Positions 51,514 to 62,352 of a stretch of 64,000 bases of DNA are shown here, piece by piece; position 1 is the first letter of the stretch; every line of letters begins with the position of its first letter. Source of the DNA: Aurantiochytrium sp. KH105 (Eukaryota; Sar; Bigyra; Thraustochytrida; Thraustochytriidae); contig BGKB01000178.1 of the NCBI GenBank assembly GCA_003116975.1, forward strand, positions 1 through 64,000, given 5' to 3'. Both the position numbers and the translations under genes were made by a program. Under the pieces are notes generated by a model. That model did no database searches. It worked only from the letters and a program-made list of their open reading frames with translations, and was not told the origin of the DNA.

Positions 51514-52614
51514 TTACCACTTTGGATTTGCACCGAGGCTGCTCGACAAGCCCGACTCTCTATTACTATCGCGAGTCCTGTCAGGTTCAGAACTGCCGCG
51601 AGGAACGCGAACATGACCATGCTCAGGGCTCTTGCGCTCCTCGTTGCGCACTCTGGTCCCATAGAGCGCGTCATTAAAGGCCGCGAAAACACGGTTATAC
51701 CGACTCGTGGAGGCACCGGTCATGAGCAGATTATTCGAAATCTGACGCTCCAGGGGCCTTGAAAAGGGCCCCATTGGCGGGGATGCAGCAGAGGATTCGT
51801 GAATCGTCGCGGGCACGTTCCCTGCCTCAATACTGTCGTACTGCTCTGCGTACGAGTCGAGAAGTGGGGTTTCGTCAGAAAGCGAGGTCTCAGAGACCGA
51901 TCGATCGAGAGCCCGCACGCCCATGGCCTCTGCAGCCCCAACATCATAGCTATCATCTGAATTGACGCGCGAGAGTGACGTGCTAAAGTCCACACTCTGA
52001 TACAAGGGCTGGTCGCTGGGTCGAAGGGAAGCGATGCCTAAGAGAACGCAGATGAAGGCGTAGGCCCCGCGCACAAAGTGCACAATGTCGCTTGTATGCA
52101 ATTCGGCATGCATGAGGAAGATGACGATCGTGATGGTGAACTGCCCGACCCACCAGAGTCGCAGGCAGGTAAAGGAGGGCAAATGCCGATGGTAGCCCGC
52201 CACGAGCAAGGCGAGAGATACGAGCCAGCCCAAGGATGTGAGCGACATGGAAATGCGGACCGCCGGAGAGGGAGGGTCATCGTCGATGGCAAGGACGATC
52301 GCACATGCGAGCGCGACGAGCGTCAGAACAAACTTGAGCTGGTATCGCCACGAAGCCGCCGGTTTGACCTCGGGTTCGCGCATGACTCGGTACAGGCGAG
52401 GTAACGCGTACGTGAGGAAGAGGAACGCGCTTGGCAGCTCGATCACTGAGCTGCAAAAGCACATGGTCAGTGCATCTCCCCGTGTGGTCGGGCCCCAGCC
52501 CGTGAGCCCATCGCACCAGCCGTGGACCGTGTTGACGGCCTCGAGCCCGCCGTCGGCGTCCGCGAGACTCGCGTTCAGGGTCGCCAGGCTCGCGTTCCCG
52601 GCCTCGAAGCTCAT
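51514..52614 (-). CDS. Multi-pass membrane protein resembling an isolated ABCC TMD0
   Basis: 366 aa. N-terminal about 30 residues have N-glycosylation sequons (NAS twice) and no signal peptide. About five hydrophobic segments follow (LPSAFLFLTYALPRLY, LTLVALACAIVLAI, LTSLGWLVSLALLVAGY, GQFTITIVIFLMHAEL, FVRGAYAFICVLLGIASL). The order outside N-terminus, TMCFCSSVIELPSAF, five helices and a cytosolic loop with SDETPLLDS resembles the TMD0 and linker of ABCC/MRP transporters. No ABC core or nucleotide-binding domain follows; after a 150-residue Ser-rich cytosolic tail the frame stops. It may be a stand-alone TMD0-like protein or simply an unrelated five-helix protein. It converges with the SH2-like gene. 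Confidence 0.7.
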   Translation of the reverse strand: MSFEAGNASLATLNASLADADGGLEAVNTVHGWCDGLTGWGPTTRGDALTMCFCSSVIELPSAFLFLTYALPRLYRVMREPEVKPAASWRYQLKFVLTLVALACAIVLAIDDDPPSPAVRISMSLTSLGWLVSLALLVAGYHRHLPSFTCLRLWWVGQFTITIVIFLMHAELHTSDIVHFVRGAYAFICVLLGIASLRPSDQPLYQSVDFSTSLSRVNSDDSYDVGAAEAMGVRALDRSVSETSLSDETPLLDSYAEQYDSIEAGNVPATIHESSAASPPMGPFSRPLERQISNNLLMTGASTSRYNRVFAAFNDALYGTRVRNEERKSPEHGHVRVPRGSSEPDRTRDSNRESGLSSSLGANPKW

Positions 52615-53182
52615 GTCGCCCCGCGCGCCGCCGCGCAGACGCGGGCGACGGCCGCTGCGGCCCCAGCGTGTCTCCGCGCCGGCCCGGGAGCGCTCTGCGC
52701 GCGCACGTGCGGGCGGGGCGAGCGGGGTTTGTCTGCCTCGCTCTCCTCCTATTTCTTCTCCTCCTCCTCCTTCTTCTCCTCCTCCTCCTCCTTCTTCTTC
52801 TTCTTAAACTTCTTCTTTGAACTTCTTCTTCTTCTCCTTCGTCGTCTTCGCCCTGGTCACCTTGGGCGCCGACATCGTGGAGCAGGCAAACTCTGATCGC
52901 GGCGGCCCCGAGCGAGCTCTCGAGCGCGGCGGAGCGGGCCTGCGTTGCGCGAGGACAGCCAGCCGGCCGCCATGGAGCCCGTACTGGTACGTCGCGAGCC
53001 GCGGCCCCGCGCAGGGGCAGAGCGCGCGTCGCGGGAGCGCCGATATCATGGCGCACGAGGAGGACGCAGACAGACAGACAGAGACGCAGACAAGGACGAG
53101 GAGGTTGCGGACGAAAAGAGCAAGAGAGGAGAGGAGAGGAGAGAGGAGCAGCGCATGTGGGTGATAGCGAAAACTGACAGTG
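52615..53182. other. Divergent region between TMD0-like and LAMTOR3-like genes
   Basis: CTC/CTT trinucleotides at about 52741-52850 and GAGGA repeats at about 53126-53150, both directly upstream of start codons. No gene recognised. Confidence 0.5.
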
Positions 53183-53581
53183 ATGGATCGTGCTCTGACC
53201 CTGAAATCAATCACACGAGCGACGCAGGAGCCCGTTTTCGACAAGCTCATCAAGGAAGTCCCCGGTGTGTCGGGCGTGGTGCTTAGCACAGCGGATGCCA
53301 TCTGCTTCGGACAACGGTGGGTCGATGGTGGTCATGGGGAGCCGAGGAACCAGAGCGTGTCCGCTGTCTCAGTGATTATCGACCAAGTGAGCAAGCTGCA
53401 GTTTGGGCAAATGCGAAGCGTTGTTGCGCAGTTCCAAGCCAGCCAGCTGGTACACATTAACCTTGCACCGCTTGTGCTCACAGTGGTCGGCACGAGTGAT
53501 CTTGACGTTGATCTTCTTACTTCCACAGAGCTGCACGAGAGGCTGCAAAAGGGTTTTCAGCCTCTCCGCGATGCCGTGTAA
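53183..53581 (+). CDS. LAMTOR3: LAMTOR3-like (MP1, Ragulator) roadblock-fold protein
   Basis: 132 aa, the usual size. The roadblock/LC7-like fold is recognisable: FDKLIKEVPGVSGVVLSTADA, DQVSKLQFGQMRSVVAQFQA, SQLVHINLAPLVLTVVGTSD, then a C-terminal helix ending LQKGFQPLRDAV. The order SKL.FG...S....F...Q.VH.N..PLV.T is that of LAMTOR3/MP1. In other eukaryotes this subunit pairs with LAMTOR2 in the Ragulator complex on lysosomes, linking Rag GTPases and MAPK/TORC1 signalling. A Gly-rich insert (WVDGGHGEPRNQS) lies between strands. The ATG at 53183 is the first in frame and starts MDRALTL. Confidence 0.8.
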   Translation: MDRALTLKSITRATQEPVFDKLIKEVPGVSGVVLSTADAICFGQRWVDGGHGEPRNQSVSAVSVIIDQVSKLQFGQMRSVVAQFQASQLVHINLAPLVLTVVGTSDLDVDLLTSTELHERLQKGFQPLRDAV

Positions 53582-54471
53582 TGATGTGTGCTTTGATGAA
53601 CACCATTACATGCACATGTCAACATCAAACACTGGTAAAGAAAACTTTGGCACGTACTTTTGTTCGTTTCGTAATGTTTACATTTCTTCGAATCAACAAA
53701 GCAAAGAAGAGTGAGATATTGCTCCTTGCGCAGCGTTCAGCATCCTTGTCTTCTTGAAATTTTAATGTCTTGCTTTTCGAGCTGCTTTTGAGCGCACCGA
53801 CACACGTTAGCACATACTTTTTTGCGCAGATAATCAGGTGACTGTTGAGGAATAGCGTGACTGTGAATGAAAATTGGCGCCAAGTGTAAAGAAAATGTGT
53901 GGTTCAAGCGATCTTGCTTGAGGGTGAATGAGCCGGGCTTTGCAAGGGGGAATTGGTTTGAAATTTGGTGTGGATAGTCAACATCTCCACGAATCTATTT
54001 CTCTCCGTCGCACGCGGAACATGCGATCATCTTTGGTCATCCGCCGATCTCTGGCCGCCTTTTCCGCAAACTCGGATTGGATGTGAATGTGAGTACTACG
54101 CCGCTTTGTTGTATACTTGCGCTGGCGGCCGGGAACATCACTCCTATTTGTAGTACTAGAGGGCCGTAAAAATTCTCCGCGCTTCTTACCATGGGTTTTA
54201 AAAAGGCGCGCGCGCCTAACCCAAGCTGTGTGCACGAGCTGGTCCTTCAACTAAACATTCCCCTCCGCTCGTCCTCGCGCGCGGCGCGACCGCGTGACAG
54301 ACAGCCCCTCCGAAACGCAAGCTAGCACAGAACAACCCAAAGGCTCGAATGCTTATCCTGGTCAGGTGGGCCCCAAACGTGCATTTACCGGTACTACAAT
54401 ATGTACGCGTGGAGAGTGAAGGAAATTGGCCATGTAGCTTGTCAATAAAAAAAAAAAGGAAAAAGACTCGC
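53582..54471. other. Convergent intergenic region
   Basis: A 14-bp palindrome AGGCGCGCGCGCCT at 54204-54217 and a poly-A run at about 54446-54456. No gene recognised on either strand. Confidence 0.45.
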
Positions 54472-55497
54472 TCAATGCTTGGGACGCTTCGGGGAACTCT
54501 TAACGTCAGCTTCCGAAGCACAAGCTCCGTCGTCTTCGCTCGCCGAGGCTTCCTTTGCAGTTTCGGCAAATCTCCGCTTAATTTCCTTGAAAATGTCTGC
54601 TTCTCCGCTCCCGCCCATGAGTGAAGGCTGTGTCATGAGCGCAATAGTTGAGGCAGCAGGCGAAAGCTTGGGCATTGGCTTGCTTTCGATTTGTCTCAGT
54701 TTCTCTGCGAAACGCTCGCGCGCGGCCTCGTCAGCCTCCAAGGCTGCCGCGGCAGCGAGCGCGGCTGCCTCTTCCTCTTCCTCTTCTTCCTCGTCATCTT
54801 CGGCCTCATTTGCGTCGTCACCTTCTTGATCGCTATCTTCCTCTTCACTGTCACTTAGATAGATGGAAGCACCATTGAGGAAAAAGTACTCTTTGTTTTC
54901 CTCCGAGAAGAACTGGTTGTAAATATCATTTGGGGTAAGGTCGAACACGCTTGTACCCATGAACTTTTCAGATGCAACGAGACCCGGGAATCCGTGCTGG
55001 TCATAGATACGCCGCCGCTCGTCGTCTCGCAGTATTTCGTAGGCGAATCCTGCTTTGGCGAACCGTATCGCTGAAGCCTTTCGGCCTCTACGAGGATGGT
55101 AGTTGTGTGCGCGCCGATGGTACGCTGTGCGTGCCCTGTCCGCGTTGCAGGATGAGGCGCTCAGCTTGAGCGTCTTGTACAGATCAAAGGGCTCGAGGTC
55201 TTCAAAGGTCTCAATCTTGCGGGACTCTTCTTCGTCGTCTTCCTCCTCGTCGTCATCACCATCGTCCTCGTTGCGCTTGTCTTCGGTTTCCTCGGCTTCT
55301 TTCACATCATTGGTTTCATCGTTGGCTTCCTCCTCTTCATCTCCCTTATTTTTCTCTTGGTCCTCGGCCTCGTCCTGGCGGTCCTCTTCGTCGTCCTGGC
55401 GGTCCTCTTCGTCGTTTTGGCGACCCTCGCCAGACGCTGGTTGCGCCTGCTCTTTCGCCTGGGCCGTATCCTTTTGCGCTACCATTTCCTGCTGCAT
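54472..55497 (-). CDS. DnaJ-like protein lacking the HPD motif, very acidic
   Basis: 341 aa. Residues 1-98 are Glu/Asp-rich (EEEEANDETND, DDDEEEDDEEES). A J-domain-like segment spans about 104-169: DLYKTLKLSAS, ARTAYHRRAHNYHPRRGRK, RFAKAGFAYEILRDDERRRIYDQHG. The loop that should read HPD is HPR (134-136), so stimulation of Hsp70 ATPase is doubtful. A region with SVFDLTPNDIYNQFFSEEN follows, then more acidic runs and a Lys-rich end (SSPKRPKH) that could be a nuclear signal. It resembles the DNAJC9 type in length and acidic style, but the missing HPD argues for a J-like scaffold. Intronless. Confidence 0.8.
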   Translation of the reverse strand: MQQEMVAQKDTAQAKEQAQPASGEGRQNDEEDRQDDEEDRQDEAEDQEKNKGDEEEEANDETNDVKEAEETEDKRNEDDGDDDEEEDDEEESRKIETFEDLEPFDLYKTLKLSASSCNADRARTAYHRRAHNYHPRRGRKASAIRFAKAGFAYEILRDDERRRIYDQHGFPGLVASEKFMGTSVFDLTPNDIYNQFFSEENKEYFFLNGASIYLSDSEEEDSDQEGDDANEAEDDEEEEEEEEAAALAAAAALEADEAARERFAEKLRQIESKPMPKLSPAASTIALMTQPSLMGGSGEADIFKEIKRRFAETAKEASASEDDGACASEADVKSSPKRPKH

Positions 55498-55529
55498 CGT
55501 GCCACGCCGTCCTCGGTTCTACTGCTTCC

Positions 55530-55561
<32 letters not shown>

Positions 55562-56523
55562 GCTCCCTCACGCTCGTCGCGCACGACGTCTCGCACGTCT
55601 CGCTCGCGCTGCTGTTCTGTTGCTGTGTTGGCTCCGCGCCCGCGTGCCACGGCCACCCGCCGGTTGGGGTGTACTCTGCGAGTCCTCACTCAACTACTGC
55701 TATTTCGTGCCTTCACTCCATACAATATTCAGGGGGTACTCTGGCTAGTCTTTACGATAGAGAGTGGCAACTCGATAAGCTAAGAACATGAAGGACCGGG
55801 GAGCGGTGCGCGACTCTACCCTCCTTGGGGGTACCGAGCGAGTACTTTCGTGCTCATTATCCCCGCACTTTGGGGGGGGGGGGGGGAATCCCGTGCCTCC
55901 GCGGCGTTCTTGCCTAGAACAAAACAAACTCCCGTCACAAGTCAGTCGCCAGTCAAGTTGACCTCCATGGTTGTTTTTCATTTCTCCGCGCACAGCGGTT
56001 TGCTGGGCCGTGCGACAGAGTCAGAGCGAGCGTCGCATCACTCGTCGAGCGACTGCGAACACTTGATTGCCTGCGTGCCTGCCTGCCGGGGCCGTATGTT
56101 GGCAGCAGCCTGTGCGATTGGCCACAGCCATTGGCACGCGCTGCACGACGTCAGTGCACACCTGCCACGCGCGTGCCAAGCGCATGGTCTTCTTGTATCA
56201 ATATACATATCACAATTGACTGAAACCTTGCACCAACGTTTCGAGTACCACAAGTCGTGAATACAGTATTATACTTTGTTATCGCGAATATTATTATCGT
56301 TATTATGCGGATGTCCACTCTAGATTTGCATACAGGTTCTCGCCATAGATGATAAAGTCAATGATGCGGCATGGTTGTCGACAAAACAGAGCAAACCCCG
56401 AGCGTGGAGAAGAAAGCACCTCGCGGGCCAGCTTGCCTGCGGCCTCTGAAGAGCAAGGTTGAAGGCTAGAGCGAAGGCGCTTCCTTGTGCGCGCACACAC
56501 AAGATAAACAAACGACGACGACA
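55498..56523. other. Intergenic with a G15 tract
   Basis: CTG repeats at about 55538-55561 (upstream of the J-like gene) and an uninterrupted run of about 15 G at 55872-55886. No gene recognised. Confidence 0.45.
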
Positions 56524-59271
56524 ATGATGTTGCAGATAAGGACGAAGAAGAAGACGATGGCTGTGTTTTGGTTTCTCTCCGTGCTTGCGATGACCAATGT
56601 GCTCGGCCAAGAGGTGGAGTCGCAAGACAGCGTGGTATATCGGCTGACAATCCGCGATTTCTTGCCGAGCCACTGCATCAGAAAGTCCGAGTATGAGCTC
56701 TGGTGGAACTACGATAGCTACGTTGGTCTCAACGATTCCGTCTACGAGGACTACGAAACGCTCCCTGACAACTTCTACGCCAATGTGACAGGGCTCATTG
56801 ACTTCGATTCATCTAATGGACCCCCTTACGTGGGGCGCGGCGACACAATCCTCGTCAAACATTATTGTCCGTACTGGACCGAAGGCATGCGCGATGGAAC
56901 AATCTCGGGTCATCCTGACTTTGAAAGCGCTCAAAACTCAATTGAGGATGGTCCTTCGGAGTGCTTTTATGGAGGTGTTGCGCAGACTTGTAACGGGGAG
57001 CGCACGAGCATCATTAGCCCGACATTGACACTCGCGAGTTCTGGATTACCCAAGCTTCAGTACTGTAACTCCTCGGCAATGGCGCGATGTGGGCATGGGT
57101 GGGATCAAAATTCAGACAAATACATGACTTCCCGCTCACAATTCTTTGATGCTTGGTACAACGATGACGCCAAGTACAACAAGCGCGTTGGCGTGCCACT
57201 GACACTCGACAAGAATACAGAAGGCGTCTATTCGTATGCCTCGACGGAGTTCTTCCCACTTCAGGATTACAATAGTATTGATATTGAGTCGGTGTATCCA
57301 GACCCAGCTCGCGCGCCCATTTGGCCGAATGCGATTCGCGACTTCCATAGCCAACATTATTGGTTCACGACCGAGCTTCACACATATTTCGAGTTCTCTG
57401 GCAATGAGTCGTTCACCTTTGATGGCGATGATGACTTTTGGGCTTTCATCAACGGGAAGCCGGCCATTGATCTCGGGGGCCTGCATGGCCAGGAAAGAAG
57501 GAGCATCTTTCTTGCCAATTACAGCGATCCGACGCAGCTCAACCTCACGGTTGGGGAAATCTACGAACTCTCCGTCTTTCATGCGGAACGCCATTTTTCC
57601 GCATCACATTTTCAAGTCGACACAACCATTTCAGAATCTTGCAACGTAGCCCGACGCGATGCGCGCTCGACTGCATTTTCATTGGCCAATGCCACGGATG
57701 CCACGCTTTCCTACAGCGCAGGGGTCGAGTGGCTACAAGCGGACGTTTTGCGCCTCACTAGCGCGTCCGCTACCTCATCTAGCGCTTCAACATGGATGTT
57801 TACGAGCGCGCAGCAAAATGTAGGAGCTGGCTTTGTGGCTAGCTTCACCTTTCGTGTCCCCGACGAGGGGGCACTAGAAGGTCTTGCCTTTGTGGCGACG
57901 CGACGTCCTGAAGGTCTCGTGGACATGCCGGTGTCGACTGGGTCAGGGCTTGGTTTCCGATTTCTGTCACACACGGTTGCAGTTGCGATTGACACGTGCG
58001 CTGATCGACAATCGAGCAGCGTTTGCTCGGAGCAGGAAATCCGATTGCACTATCCGACAACGCCAGAGCTTATGAACGACGACCTGAATGCAACAGAACG
58101 CGTTTATGATGGGATACAACGCGGTCTAAACTATGACGCTGAAAATCACACGGTGCGTATTGAGTACTTGCAGCGGCCAGACTGGATTCAGGTGTTCCTG
58201 GACGACAGTCTCTACCTCCGTCAGAAACATTTTGATCTCGAGACGATTCTGGGAGGTCGAGACGCCTACATTGGGCTCACGTCAGCCACAAGAGACGCGC
58301 CATCGACATTGGAGATTCTTGAGTTTTCGCTTGAGACTGTTGCAGTAGAGCCGAGTCAGACTGACGCGGGCGATCTTATCCCCGAGGCTTCCACGGTCGA
58401 GATTGCCGCGGATGGCGAAGAAACAGCTGGCTTCACGATTTACACGCGGGACTTTTGCGGAAATGAAATGGACAATGGCGGTCAAGCCGATTACATGAAG
58501 GCCTGGTATATCCCCACGAGGCAAAGTGGCGAGTCTTCACGACGTGCCCTCGAAGTCGCCAACGAGACAGAGCTTTGGGACTTATTTCCAAACGAGCGTG
58601 TTGCGGCGACAATTATTGATAACCTCGATGGATCATACACTGCAGAGTTGAGCACGGAATTTGTCGAGACCTTTGCTCTGTATGCGTGCTTTGGGCCGGA
58701 TTGCGGCTACGATTGGACATCGCTGGAGCCTTTGGAATCGAGCTCATTCTACAGCCACGTGGACACGGCTGTCCAGGCAAATGCGCTAACGGCCTCGCCG
58801 ACGCGATCTCCGATCGATTACGTGGCGCCAGCTACGACGGACTCGGGCCTCATTCAGAATGCAGCCATTGGCGGCGGTGTGGCCGGTTTTCTCTTTCTAT
58901 TATCCCTTGTTATTCTTTTTGTCTTCCGGCGACGTTGGCGGCGTGACAAGTCGTTTATAGAGGAGGGCAAACTTTACAATTTGGAGCGCGAGGTTTCTTA
59001 CGATGCCAACGATGAGTATGCGACGGTGGCGAACCTGGTCATGCAAACGAGCGCAGACATTTTGCATGAGCGTGCTCGGCGATCCGAGGAAGGCACCGAT
59101 GGTGACGACATCGCAACTCTAGCCGGGCAGAATCGCGAGCTTGAAGAGGAGGTTCGCTTGGCCAAGCAGCGCCGTCAACTGCAAGCCGCAAAGGGAACCC
59201 GCCTCTCTCGGTTTCTTGGGTCCAAGGGCAGTCATGTGCGCAAACAATTTCAGAATCCCACCGACCTGTAA
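56524..59271 (+). CDS. Fibro-slime / lectin-like / filamin-like receptor 1
   Basis: Type I membrane protein, 915 aa. Signal peptide in the first 28 residues (MAVFWFLSVLAMTNVLG). Residues about 40-370 match the fibro-slime domain: YRLTIRDFLPSHC, TISGHPDFE, FDAWYNDD, YFEFSGNESFTFDGDDDFWAF, DLGGLH, YELSVFHAERH. An L-type-lectin-like beta domain follows (GAGFVASFTFRV, EGLAFVATRR, GSGLGFRF, RIEYLQRPDWIQVFLDD, RDAYIGLTSA). A filamin-like Ig repeat (VEIAADGEETAGFTIYTRD, DNLDGSYTAELS) comes next. A short SPTRSP stalk, one membrane helix (AGFLFLLSLVILFVF) and a basic then coiled-coil cytosolic tail of about 115 residues end the protein. Fibro-slime domains are known from Dictyostelium surface and secreted proteins; here a carbohydrate-binding surface receptor or adhesin is likely. 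The next gene is a tandem paralogue. Confidence 0.87.
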   Translation: MMLQIRTKKKTMAVFWFLSVLAMTNVLGQEVESQDSVVYRLTIRDFLPSHCIRKSEYELWWNYDSYVGLNDSVYEDYETLPDNFYANVTGLIDFDSSNGPPYVGRGDTILVKHYCPYWTEGMRDGTISGHPDFESAQNSIEDGPSECFYGGVAQTCNGERTSIISPTLTLASSGLPKLQYCNSSAMARCGHGWDQNSDKYMTSRSQFFDAWYNDDAKYNKRVGVPLTLDKNTEGVYSYASTEFFPLQDYNSIDIESVYPDPARAPIWPNAIRDFHSQHYWFTTELHTYFEFSGNESFTFDGDDDFWAFINGKPAIDLGGLHGQERRSIFLANYSDPTQLNLTVGEIYELSVFHAERHFSASHFQVDTTISESCNVARRDARSTAFSLANATDATLSYSAGVEWLQADVLRLTSASATSSSASTWMFTSAQQNVGAGFVASFTFRVPDEGALEGLAFVATRRPEGLVDMPVSTGSGLGFRFLSHTVAVAIDTCADRQSSSVCSEQEIRLHYPTTPELMNDDLNATERVYDGIQRGLNYDAENHTVRIEYLQRPDWIQVFLDDSLYLRQKHFDLETILGGRDAYIGLTSATRDAPSTLEILEFSLETVAVEPSQTDAGDLIPEASTVEIAADGEETAGFTIYTRDFCGNEMDNGGQADYMKAWYIPTRQSGESSRRALEVANETELWDLFPNERVAATIIDNLDGSYTAELSTEFVETFALYACFGPDCGYDWTSLEPLESSSFYSHVDTAVQANALTASPTRSPIDYVAPATTDSGLIQNAAIGGGVAGFLFLLSLVILFVFRRRWRRDKSFIEEGKLYNLEREVSYDANDEYATVANLVMQTSADILHERARRSEEGTDGDDIATLAGQNRELEEEVRLAKQRRQLQAAKGTRLSRFLGSKGSHVRKQFQNPTDL

Positions 59272-59557
59272 ACATGAGATGGTGTCGCCATCGTCGTGAT
59301 CATCTTCGTTCCCTTTCCTTCTTCTCTCGGCTTTCTCCTCAACCCTTTGGCGCTAGCATACTCTTCAATCCTTCGGCGCTTGCCTTGCATACATATACCC
59401 CAGCAATCGACTCGATCCAATTTTGCTCATGTGTTTTATTGTCTTACTTTCTTTCCACTCTCGTGTGGACTAAGGGAAAATGTTTTCCGCATCGTACCTT
59501 TGCCAATTCCCTAATCGATCAAAATTGCATCCACACGCGCGCGCGCGCGCCACCGAG

Positions 59558-62352
59558 ATGATGAAGGTTCGCGGGCAGCAACCGTGGCGCGCGGCGCTTC
59601 TGGCGCTGATGTTGGCCGCGCTGACAGCGCTGAGCGCAGGTTTTCAGGCGCCCGACACGCTTACGTACCGCCTGACGCTCCGGGACTTTCTACCCTCGCA
59701 TTGCATTGGAAGTACCGAATACGAGGAGCTCTACGAGTACGCCGCGTACACGGGTATGCGCGACAGCGTGTACGAGGACTATCAAGCTTCGGCGATTCCA
59801 GACACTTTCTTCGCGGACAACCTCTCTGTGGCTATGAATTTGACCTCAAACTTTGGGCCGTCGAATTGGGGCGGGCCAGACTATAAAGTCGTCCAGGTAA
59901 ATCGGTACTGCCCTATTGGACGCAAGGCATGTCGAATGGAACCATCAAGCCTCATCCTGACTTTGAACAGGCCGCTGACTCTCGAGTCGACGGACCGCCA
60001 CGATGTTACAAAGGCGGCGCCTTCGTCGGCTGTTCCGGCATATCGAGTGTGATCAAGCCTGCAATGGAAATTGCATCCTCCGGTCTGCCGAAGATCGTGT
60101 ACTGCGACAGCACATATAACTCTCGCTGTGGCTGTCATGTTGATGAGCGGTGCACGACCTCGCGTCAGCAATACTTTTCGTCGTGGTACAACGACGACCC
60201 TACTTATAACAAACGAGTGGGACAAAAGCTCGACCTCACCCTCGACGAACTTGACGGACTCTACAAGTTCACGTCAGAAAGTTTCTTTCCCCTCAGCAAG
60301 TTTGACGCGACGCGGGAGGAAGGTCTATACACTGATGGTCCTGCAGTTTTTGAAGAGAATTACCCGGATCCAAAGCGTGCACATGTGTGGCCAAATTCTC
60401 TGCGCGATGTAGGAAGGCAGCACTTTTGGTTCACAACGGAGTTCCACACCTACTTTGAGTACTCTGGCGACGAGGTGTTCACCTTTGATGGTGATGACGA
60501 CTTCTGGGTCTTTATCAACGAAAGGTTTGCCATCGATCTCGGTGGAATGCACCCGGCAGCTCAAGACGACATCACTCTTAGCGAGTATGCTGACGAAGAT
60601 CATCTGAATCTCACTGTGGGTAAAGTCTATGCGCTCTCTATCTTCCACGCGGAGCGACACTTGGATGCATCCAACTTTAAAGTCTATACCAGCATCTCCG
60701 AGTCCTGCAATGTGGCGCGCCCTGGTACCAGCTCCGTGGCCTTTAGCCTGCTCGATGCCATCGCAGATGATCAAGTTGCTCTCAGTCAAGGTGTCGTGCG
60801 CGATGTGGACGCGAACGTTGTCCAGCTCACGAGCGCCGCGTCTACAGGCCCTGGCGTCTCCACGTGGCTCTTTACACCGCAAGCGCAAAACGTCGGCGCA
60901 GGCTTTGTCGCCACCTTTAGCTTTCGTGTGGTGGATGAGGCCCCCATCGAGGGTCTCGCCTTTGTAGCGACGCGTCGGCCATACGGCCTCGACGACATTC
61001 CCACATCTACAGGCTCGGGTCTCGGGTATCGTTTCATGACGCACACACTGGCAGTTGCCATCGACATGTGCGCCGATCGTGGCGACGGCGATGCGTGCGA
61101 GGACCAAGAGATTCGCCTCCACTATCCGGACAGCCCGGACGGCTCGAACGCGGACATGGCCGGCACCAAGCGCGTATATGACGGCGTCCAGCGCAGTCTC
61201 CGGTACAGCAACGAGGTGCACACCGTGAGCATTGAGTACCTGCAGCGCCCGGACTGGATCGAGGTGTATCTTGACGACAGCTTGTATCTTCGTAAAACAG
61301 GCTTTGACCTGGAGGAGGTTCTCGGCGGTCGCAACGCGTACATTGGCTTGATGTCGGCGACGGGCGATGTGCCTGCGACGCTGGAGATTCTGAACTTTAC
61401 GCTCGAGACGATCGAAGTGGAGCCGAGTCAGACCGACGCTGGGACGCTGACGCCAGATGCAGAGACGCTGGACGTCGTGGGGGACGGTGAAGACGCAGCC
61501 GGGTTTACAATTCAGACACGTGATCTGTGCGGCAATGTGGTGCAGAACGGCGGGTACGCGGACTACATGAAAGCATGGTACGTTCCAGTGCGCACGTTGG
61601 ACTCGGTGCTGGACTTGAACGAGACGCGACGCGTTCTCGAGGACTCGGTCGAGAACGAGACCGAGTGGATCCTTTACCCGGACGAGCGCGTGGAGGCGAC
61701 GATCGTGGACAACGAGGACGGATCGTACACGGCGCTCTTGAGCAGCAGCGATGTGGATGTGTATGCATTGTACGCTTGCTTTGGTCCGGACTGCGCGTAC
61801 AATTGGACGTCGATGGAGGCGATGGAGTCGAGCTCATTTTACAGTCATGTGGACTTTGCGGTGCGCGTGAATGCTTTGACACCGTCGCCAACGCGGTCAC
61901 CTGTAGACTTTGACGCTTCAGCGAATGACGACTCGAATGTTCTGCTGTATTCTGCAGTGGGTGGCGGCGTGACGGGTTTCTTTTTGATGCTTTCCATGGT
62001 GTTGCTCTTTGTCTTTCGTCGCCGTTGGCAGCGTGACAAGGCTTACATTGAGGAGGGCAAGTTATACAATCTTGATCGCGCGGTCGAATACGATCCGAAC
62101 GATGAGTATAACGTTGTAACGCGCATGGTGATGAACACTAGCGCAGAGCTCCAGCGCGAGCGCGCTCGACGCGCCGCGCAGGACGGGACTGAGGATATCT
62201 CAAATCTGGCCTCGCAGAACGAGGAGCTGCAAGAGCAGATTCGCATGGCCAAGCAGCGCAAGCAGCTTGAGGCCTCGAGGGGGTTCCGTGTATCCCGCTT
62301 CTTCTCCAAGCCCAAGGGTGCGCGTAAGCTCTTCAGTCCAGAGAGCCTCTAG
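59558..62352 (+). CDS. Fibro-slime / lectin-like / filamin-like receptor 2 (one-base frameshift)
   Basis: Tandem paralogue of receptor 1 with the same order: signal peptide (MMKVRGQQPWRAALLALML), fibro-slime domain, lectin-like domain, filamin-like repeat, SPTRSP stalk, membrane helix and coiled-coil tail. From the ATG the frame runs through YRLTLRDFLPSHC to NRYCP; one base is then missing in TGCCCTATTGG (59909-59919) compared with TGTCCGTACTGG in paralogue 1. After that point the other frame continues (GMSNGTIKPHPDFE) without interruption to the stop at 62350-62352. Everything else is intact over about 800 codons, so a sequencing error or very recent inactivation is more likely than old decay. 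An intron at this place is unlikely because the homologous residues are on both sides of the break. Confidence 0.8.
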
